64,000 bases of DNA from Serendipita indica DSM 11827 (lineage: Eukaryota > Basidiomycota > Agaricomycetes > Sebacinales > Serendipitaceae). The stretch is from assembly GCA_910890315.1 (NCBI GenBank), contig CAJVGD010000010.1:620001-684000 (forward strand), given 5' to 3'. The translations under genes were made by a program, and so were the position numbers. Positions 57,413-64,000 of this stretch are shown in pieces. How positions within the stretch are numbered: position 1 is the stretch's first letter; each line of letters starts with the position of its first letter. The notes beneath the pieces were generated by a model. That model saw nothing but the letters and a program-made list of their open reading frames with translations. It searched no databases and was not told the origin of the DNA.

Positions 57413-60400
57413 ATGCTTGGCTTGCGCAACCGGCAAATGACAAAGGGATTAAGAATCCTCTGTCTTGGTGAGATTGTGAGGACTCATGAGGATCGATTGA
57501 TTTCAACAACTGCACTAGATGATGGCGACGAGCGTTGCATGTCACAACTCCGGATCCTCAAAGAGTACCTCCATCGGCTAGAGATGGATCAAGGTGGTAG
57601 TTTACAACGAATAAGTGAGCATTTTGACCTCATCGTTGGGTCTGGAGGTGGTGGGCAAGTGTCCGGTTTCTGAGAGTTTGAGTGCGAGGCTAACACCGCT
57701 GTCTATAGAGTCATAGCTATCTTGCTGGGAGTCCTTGGCATGGATCTGGACCAAGCTTCACTAGCCTTTAGCCGGATATGCAAAGCGACTTTGCTCGGAG
57801 ACGCCCGCTCTCTGACGCAGGAGGAGCGAACCCAGCGACTGGGAGGAGTTATCAAACAGATACTAGGAGAGTCCAAAGTGCCAGAAGATTGCGCATTCAA
57901 TAGTAAAGTTGGCTTGGCGAGTGAATGCAAAGTGTACGCCCTCTCATCGAGCAGCGAATCCATTCTGATAATCACCAGTGCAATATTATACCAATCAGCG
58001 GCTCATCTTGGCCAATGTAATCTCTTCCGGAACTACGATAGTCGACACCTTGCGCTCAACGCGACCATCATGCAAGTGATGCTGGCGGCATGGGCAACTC
58101 CAACGTTGTTCTCTTCGGTCAAGATAGAAGATGACATTGGCCGTGAAGAGGTGGTCAGTGCAGCTGGTGCTTGTAGTAATCCCATCTTTGAAGCAATCTG
58201 CGAGGCACATACGACTTGTGGACCAAATCGGATGGTTTCTTGCATTCTCAGCCTGGGTTCTGGAAGCCAGAGCTCATGGAGCGCTGAAGTCAAATACAAG
58301 ACTTCAATCGTACAGTATGCTCGAGAAGCAATGGGAATCGCTGAAGACGCACAAAGGCGACTGGGAACCAGTGGTGTATACTTTCGGCTTGCAGTCACTC
58401 CAGCAATTGAAGACAACCAGGCTACACTCGAGGATGCTCTTGGAGTAATTGCGTCAAGCACATCTCATTATCTCTCCTTGGCTTATCAAGATGGTCTCGT
58501 TGATGGGTGTATCACAAAGGCTACTGAGGCGGGGAGCGTGGAGCTGGAATCACTGCGTAAGTCCACTTGGCATATGACTGGCAGAGATTATTGACTATGG
58601 GCTAGTTCAAGTGCGTGGTGGGAGGACTACTGCAAGGCACGGTCTACCACCACTATCTCCATTCTTTGTGACCCGCAAAGAGCTGACAAGTCGTATATAT
58701 GGGGGAATCGTACAAGGCAGCGGTCAAACAATTGTCGTGCTTTCAGGAATGGGCGGCAGTGGGAAGACGCAGTTATCTATCGAATTTGCACTGAGATATG
58801 GTGAATTGTAAGTCGTATTATTGTTGAGTCTCTCATGGTTGACAGTGCCAGGTTTCAACACGTCCTCTTTATTGATGCCTCGTCCGAAAAAGCATCGAAA
58901 CTGGACTTATATCAGGTGTAGAATCCGTCGCAACCTCCTTTCGGGGTATCGGCTATCAGCAGGCGATGGGTCTACTGGAGGAACCTGCTGGCAAACTCAC
59001 CTCTCGATGGCTCATCATCTTCGACAACGCAGATGACGAGAACTTCAGCGTCCACAACTATATACCCAACTGTGGGCATGGCTCCATCCTCATCACGACG
59101 CGGAACCCTTCACTTGGCAATCTCGCGCCTGAATCTCATATCGCTCTCGATATCATGTCAGTCGAAGAAGCCACCAACGCCCTCTTCGCTTCTGCGATGA
59201 ATGCTAATGAGGAGAAAACTGCGCGTCACATAGAGACGGCACAGAAAATCGTAGAACAACTGGGGTATCTTCCGATCGCTATTGGTGAGATCTGCCATAT
59301 TTGTGTCCATGCATATCTTTAATCGATACTAGTACAAGCAGGAGGGTACATCAGGAAGCAGCGATGCTTCTGGGACTACCTGAGGCGGCTCGAGACGAAT
59401 CGAGCCAACCTCCTGCGTCATTACACCGTTCAAAGGGACAGGCTGAAATATAAACATGGCGTATACGCCGCATTTGACACCACTTTGGGCGTTCTCTCGT
59501 CCCGCGCACTACATCTGCTTAGTATGCTCTCTTGCATGCACTTTGCCAACATTCCTCGCCAGATGTTCCTGCTTGCTGCCACCCACGGCTTCGATCATCA
59601 GGCTTATGATCTTTCCCCGCCTCCTGACAGCTTTCAGGGCTCAGTATCGCTTCTGCGGGAGACTCTGACTCCTAGTGGCAACAAACTGCTATCCGAAAGC
59701 GAGTTGGATGAGCTATTGGATGAGCTATTCCAATATTCCTTGGTTTCCTACGTGCCATACTACTCCACAGTCACTATCCATCTTCACCCACTTCTTCATT
59801 CCTGGGCAGGTGACCGACTTACAGCTGAGCAGCGGCCGAGGTACCGCGCAGCCACTGCCCGATTAATCGGGTCCTGTTTCCACCGCACAAAAGTTGATCT
59901 GCTTGGCGAACTCTATCCACACGTTTCAGCCTTGTTACCATTCCTGAGCGACTTTCACCTCAATGAACGCGCAGGCCTTTGTCGATCGATCAAGTGGGGC
60001 GGAAAATTCACCTTGCAACGTCAAATTTGGGAGGAAATTCACGTCGAGGTCCAGAAGGTGCATGGGGAAAAGGACATACGGACGAGCGCTGCAGCTCTCT
60101 TCCTAGCCAGTGCATATGGAGACGAAGGGAATGCTACGATGATGGAGGAAATGGAGCGCTCCATAGTGGCCAAACGCTCCATGTTATACGGACCAGGCAG
60201 CTTGGAAGCTACCGAAGCATTACATCATTTAGCCTTGACACTTCTATTGGACAAAAGAGAGTTCAAAGAGGCAGAAGAGGCCGTATTGAGAGTTCTAGCC
60301 GCTCGAAGGCACATTTTGGGCCCACTACATGTCGACATCTATAGTGCACTCAACACCCTGGGCCAGGTTTATTATCAGAGCAAACGTTACTCGGAAGCGG

Positions 60401-61217
60401 CGTCGACATTTCTCCAAGCCAGGGAAATGTACATGGCGCTTCATGGGCGGAACCATGACCCAACGATTAATACTCCTTGGTTGCTTGCAAGTTGTTACTA
60501 TGCACCGCAGAACCCGGCTGCACGAGAGATTGTACGTGAGTATTCCGATACCCTGGAGAGAAGTCTTGCAGACCGTCTCCTTACACTATCCACTCTTTAC
60601 TGGCTAGGAGAGATATCCTATAAAATGGCCGAGTACGAGCAAGCGGGTATGAATGGCTTCGTGTAATCGCTCTATGCTGATACATATCTAAAGAGAAGTT
60701 CTGTAGACGCGAGCTCGAGATGATGAGCGAGCAAGTGAAATATCAAGGTGACCTGAAGATTCCTAGGGTCTATTTGCCTGAAATGCCCGGGTTGGGGTTG
60801 GGACACTTGACAGGCGAGAAGACGATGAAAGGGCAGGCCAGGTCATGGGGGACACCTCATCACCTCGCATGGACAAGTCAAATAAAAATGAATCTCGGCA
60901 AAGCCATTTATATGCAACACCCTCGATCATCCGAGGCAGAGAATTACTTTAAGGAGGCTATAGCATCGGCCAGGGAACTCGACGACTCTCTTATCGACGA
61001 AAGACTCCGACTTGTCAGTGTTGGGCTAGTTTGGCTCGCTACTGTCCTGATCAACCGGAGTGACTACGCACTTGCAGTCGAAATACTTGAGGAGTGTATT
61101 TCAGTGGGCAGTCATCTAACTCAGATGGAGGCCGCTACTGCCGTTGATCATGCTACACTATCATACGCTACAGATCTCCTTGCAACGACTCGAGGAAGCT
61201 TAGAGAGGCTGAAGTAG
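57413..61217 (+). CDS. pseudo-patatin/NB-ARC/TPR protein, one frameshift
   Basis: Paralogue of 40950-44871 with the same intron positions. Exons 57413-57467, 57519-57654, 57709-58556, 58606-58807, 58852-59284, 59339-60646 and 60694-61217, about 1168 residues if one missing base is allowed. The patatin-like part again has DDGDERC in place of the glycine-rich oxyanion loop, GSGGGG at the nucleophile elbow, and no DGG catalytic aspartate. NB-ARC: SGMGGSGKTQL and RWLIIFDNADDE. The C-terminal half is TPR-like. The second intron seems to use a GC donor (57655-57656, GCAAGT). Exon five lacks one base near 58895, between Walker A and Walker B, so the frame as written stops soon after. Either a young pseudogene or a base-call error. 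Confidence 0.78.
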
Positions 61218-61443
61218 AAAGGCTTTGTATGGATTGTCAGTTAGGTACATATATAATCTCAATCGCCTGATAACTTCCGATATCTGTACTTAGGGTATGG
61301 CTGAGAGATTCTCGGAAAAGCGAGTAATGGGTCAGAAAGATTTGTCCAAATTTGAGGAAGATACAAATGTGCTATGAGCTGTGGCTATATCCTGGAGAAA
61401 TGAGACGAATAACGATAATTGCTTTTACTGAATGCCAGAGAAC

Positions 61444-62484
61444 CTATGCGAGTACAGCTTCTACTTGTATCTGCTGCTCTCTTCTTTGCCGTGGGAAAGG
61501 ATTTGCCTCGACCATGACGCGCTCATCGAGGTCGAGGGCGAGTGGAGCTGCGACTGCGACCGCGTTCAGCCAATCCAGTGTCTCCTGATGGCTATTGAGT
61601 TGCACCAAGAACGTCTTTCCGTTTTCGAATGTCAGCTGGATCAAGAAGGCACGTCTGAAGTAGTTTGTCGGCCGAGTACACTTGATGTGACGGATTGGGT
61701 AGGATTTGGTCGGTTTTCGAGAGAGTATTATTGGGATAGATGGATGTGGGTTGGACGATGTTGGTGGTGATAGAGATGAAGGAATGGCAAGGCGAGTTTG
61801 ATTCGAAGAGTCGGTCTTTGCCGTCGAGTTGCTCCTCGTTCGGGTGGTTGAAGGTTGTGTGGTTCGTCTCGGGCATGATGCGTTTCCAGATGACCGGCTT
61901 CGAGCCTCGTACGCATCGACATCCTCCAACTCATCGACTTCGGCGTTTGTCGGTGGCTTGCCATCCTTTGGGAGATACTTTTCTCTCCACCGCCTTTCGA
62001 AATCTCTGGCTTCCTCCGCAGTTGGTTCGTATACCCTGAGCGCGGTACCGTCCAAGAGTAGCCACACAAGTTGCCATCTCCGGTCGCGCGCTTTGACGTC
62101 CGTCGAAGTGTATACCCTCTTCCTTCTACATAGTGACAGAAGCTGAACGCTCGGAGTGTACGAGGGGAGGACGTCGAGTTCCTCCTCGGAGGGCAGAGTA
62201 AGTCTGGGTGGCGTCGGAGGAGTTGTTAGCCCATATGAATGTAGATATTCTGTGTCCTCTCCATCGAGGAGAAGTGAGAGAACAGCGGATCGTGGGGAAG
62301 ACGCGCAAGCAGAGGACGCGCTGGACTGTGGGCTCGACGTTGATGCCGAAGAGGACGCGTATGCATAGCTGGGTGCATATTCTCCTTCTCCCTCTCGCTG
62401 ACGATGATTCAAAATTATCGAGCGGGGTGTGGTGGGTCTGGACGAGTGAGCGCGAGGCTGGGATGGATGGACCATATGGCTCAT
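61444..62484 (-). CDS. PH-domain protein, intronless paralogue
   Basis: A single exon of 346 residues from the ATG at 62484 (MSHMVHPSQ). A Ser-rich N-terminus precedes the first PH half (RDRRWQLVWLLLDGTALRVY); ~90 low-complexity residues then lead to the second half (IQLTFENGKTFLVQLNSHQE, LDWLN, LALDLDERVMVE). The basic FPRQRREQQ end matches the other two PH paralogues. Unlike them it has no intron at the junction after the conserved Trp, which suggests intron loss, for example through a cDNA intermediate. Convergent with the patatin/NB-ARC/TPR gene. No catalytic function is expected. Confidence 0.82.
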   Translation of the reverse strand: MSHMVHPSQPRAHSSRPTTPRSIILNHRQREGEGEYAPSYAYASSSASTSSPQSSASSACASSPRSAVLSLLLDGEDTEYLHSYGLTTPPTPPRLTLPSEEELDVLPSYTPSVQLLSLCRRKRVYTSTDVKARDRRWQLVWLLLDGTALRVYEPTAEEARDFERRWREKYLPKDGKPPTNAEVDELEDVDAYEARSRSSGNASCPRRTTQPSTTRTRSNSTAKTDSSNQTRLAIPSSLSPPTSSNPHPSIPIILSRKPTKSYPIRHIKCTRPTNYFRRAFLIQLTFENGKTFLVQLNSHQETLDWLNAVAVAAPLALDLDERVMVEANPFPRQRREQQIQVEAVLA

Positions 62485-64000
62485 GTTCTTCTCGTGTGGG
62501 CTGCCCTCGTTTCCGACTGGATGTATTCTCCGCACTGTATATTTCTGTTTTGAGTCGTCTCCGGTGTTTTTAGGAATTGTGCTGAATATTCGCTGGAGCG
62601 GGAGAGAACAAAGATGTCAAGGCAGGTCGCCTGTTGAAAGCACAGTCGTTTCGGACTTATATCAGATCGCAGTGACTCTGCCGAAACAAACGGCTGCGGG
62701 AACAGGAGACTGACGTCGGGCGCTACCACGTCGAGTCAACAGATCATTACAACTCCCAATTAGTAATCGCCTCGGCCTTCTTAATATTCGCCGCCTCTCC
62801 CCGCGACTCGACCGGGTTTAGAATCTGTAAGCAACGTAGATTCATGCGGACGATCCCACGCCGTTCGCAGCCAGTCTCAAGCGGTAGCGAGATGGAAACC
62901 AGTGGACGAGTAACCCCTTTCATCGACAAGAGGGTCGGCTCTGCAAAGATCTAATGAGCCTGTACGTTCATGGCAGATTCACAAGATCCTATTATTGAAC
63001 CCAGTTCTTTATATGTCATGATTCGCTCCCTCTGAGTCTCCCTCCGCCAGAGCAGCTTCAAGAAGTATTCTAGTCGTGAGACCTGTTCATGAGAGCTTCC
63101 TAGTCAGCTCTCTGGGAAGCCAGCGTGCACATGGTCCCATCCATTGAGACGGTAATGACTTCCTTTTCGACAAATAGCAGACGACAGCACGACTGGTCTG
63201 TTTTAAACAGCCGCTTCTTGTCGACCGTCAAAGTCTAAGTGGGCAATAGGAAACGAGATTGTTCATTCATAGAGATTCAGCCCACTGAGAAGCGCCTCAT
63301 CACAATCAGTCGCAGTGAATCGCAGACGAATTGTAGCATACCGAGGTATTAAGAAATGATGCAATGACAGTCTACTTCATTGGTGTTACACCCACAGAAA
63401 CCGTCCCCACTACTCCATCCGGATGGGCCACTCGCACACCCAGTGCAGTCGCAACAGCCACCACCGCGTTCTCTTTCCTCAAAGGGGTCATTATCGCTTG
63501 TGAGAGTGGTCATGTTTGTCTACAATATTGCCAGAATGAGTCGTGGGTAAGGGTGCAGAAGTGGTCGTGATGCAAACGTACCGTTTTCCCACCATCGTAT
63601 GATATTGGTACCCGAAATTGCATAGGATCAACTCCTTTCATTTGCGAGGGAGAGCTCGAGGCCGACATGGTTGCCATGAATCGAAAGGTTGATCAAAACT
63701 CTCCTCTTAAACGCTATTTGCACCTCAATGGACTAGTATTATATAGGAAGGTGGGTTCGTCCTCTCGCATCCGTCCAAAAGAGGGGTTGTCAGCGCCTTT
63801 GCTGAGGCCCAGTTGAGCAGTCACACGTCTTCGTGAACTAGGTGTTTCTTCGAGAGGATAGTCGCCTTGAACAATAGGTATGGGCTTCTCTCCTCTCTGC
63901 CGTCCGTATGACCTGGGGCGCTAGAGAATTGGCAAATACGCGCGTGTTTCGCGTGCAGTTGAGCGGTTATTCAACCACCAAGGGGATCCAAGCCTTGTCA
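62485..64000. other. terminal gene-free stretch
   Basis: About 1.5 kb in which I recognise no gene, repeat or RNA. A 68-codon Thr/Ala-rich open frame at 63364-63570 has no supporting context. It may hold the promoter of the PH gene and part of a gene beyond the window. Confidence 0.35.

Noticed and set aside
63364-63570. 68-codon Thr/Ala-rich open frame near the right end
   Set aside because: Too short and unsupported; no splice-consistent extension recognised.

Overview
This is nuclear DNA from a filamentous fungus. Genes are cut by many short introns (about 34-100 nt, GT-AG with two probable GC-AG cases), and housekeeping proteins are of fungal type. The NACHT-WD40, patatin/NB-ARC/TPR and split PH-domain families look like those of Agaricomycetes, most like Rhizoctonia/Ceratobasidiaceae. 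That placement rests on recalled family style, not on a database search. No plasmid, phage, CRISPR or bacterial operon signal is present. I assembled exons by hand; for most genes the exon lengths sum to a multiple of three and the phases agree at each junction.

Layout. 1-1140: edge-truncated Crinkler-kinase pseudogene (+). 1666-6354: NACHT-WD40 NLR-like gene (-) with one in-frame stop. 7300-11550: large split-PH protein (+). 11862-12329: small four-exon LSM5 gene (-). 12521-13957: type I membrane protein (-). 14420-16110: XPG/FEN1-like nuclease (+). 16270-20480: a rearranged block with a FEN1 upstream repeat, a kinase fragment, an intact Crinkler-kinase gene (-), a ribophorin II 5' relic and a FEN1 3' relic. 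20621-21242: ribosomal protein eS10. 21924-27210: YOR1-like ABC transporter. 27762-29814: amino-acid permease (-). 30751-36273: second NACHT-WD40 gene (+). 36795-39030: degenerate Crinkler-kinase (-). 39304-40308: ribophorin II/Swp1 (+), followed by a broken partial copy. 40950-44871: pseudo-patatin/NB-ARC/TPR gene (-). 45313-47227: single-pass membrane protein (-). 47371-49216: FYVE-SAP-RING E3 ligase (-). 49349-51499: helical-repeat, probably mitochondrial protein (+). 51604-52068: RPB11 (-). 52476-53027: ribosomal protein uL15 (+). 53268-54524: PH protein (-). 55972-57261: F-box-like gene (-). 57413-61217: second pseudo-patatin/NB-ARC/TPR gene (+). 61444-62484: third PH protein (-). No gene recognised from 62485 to 64000.

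Theme. Conserved housekeeping genes are interleaved with fast-duplicating conflict or self-recognition genes: two STAND NTPases with WD40 arrays, two STAND NTPases with TPRs and a catalytically degenerate patatin-like domain, and four copies or fragments of a Crinkler-type kinase gene. In two places, in opposite orientation, a NACHT-WD40 gene lies tail-to-tail with a Crinkler-kinase gene, which suggests an inverted segmental duplication of the pair. The Crinkler/ribophorin block was also copied into, and appears to split, a tandem duplicate of the FEN1-like gene. Most conflict genes carry at least one lesion, while the housekeeping genes are clean.
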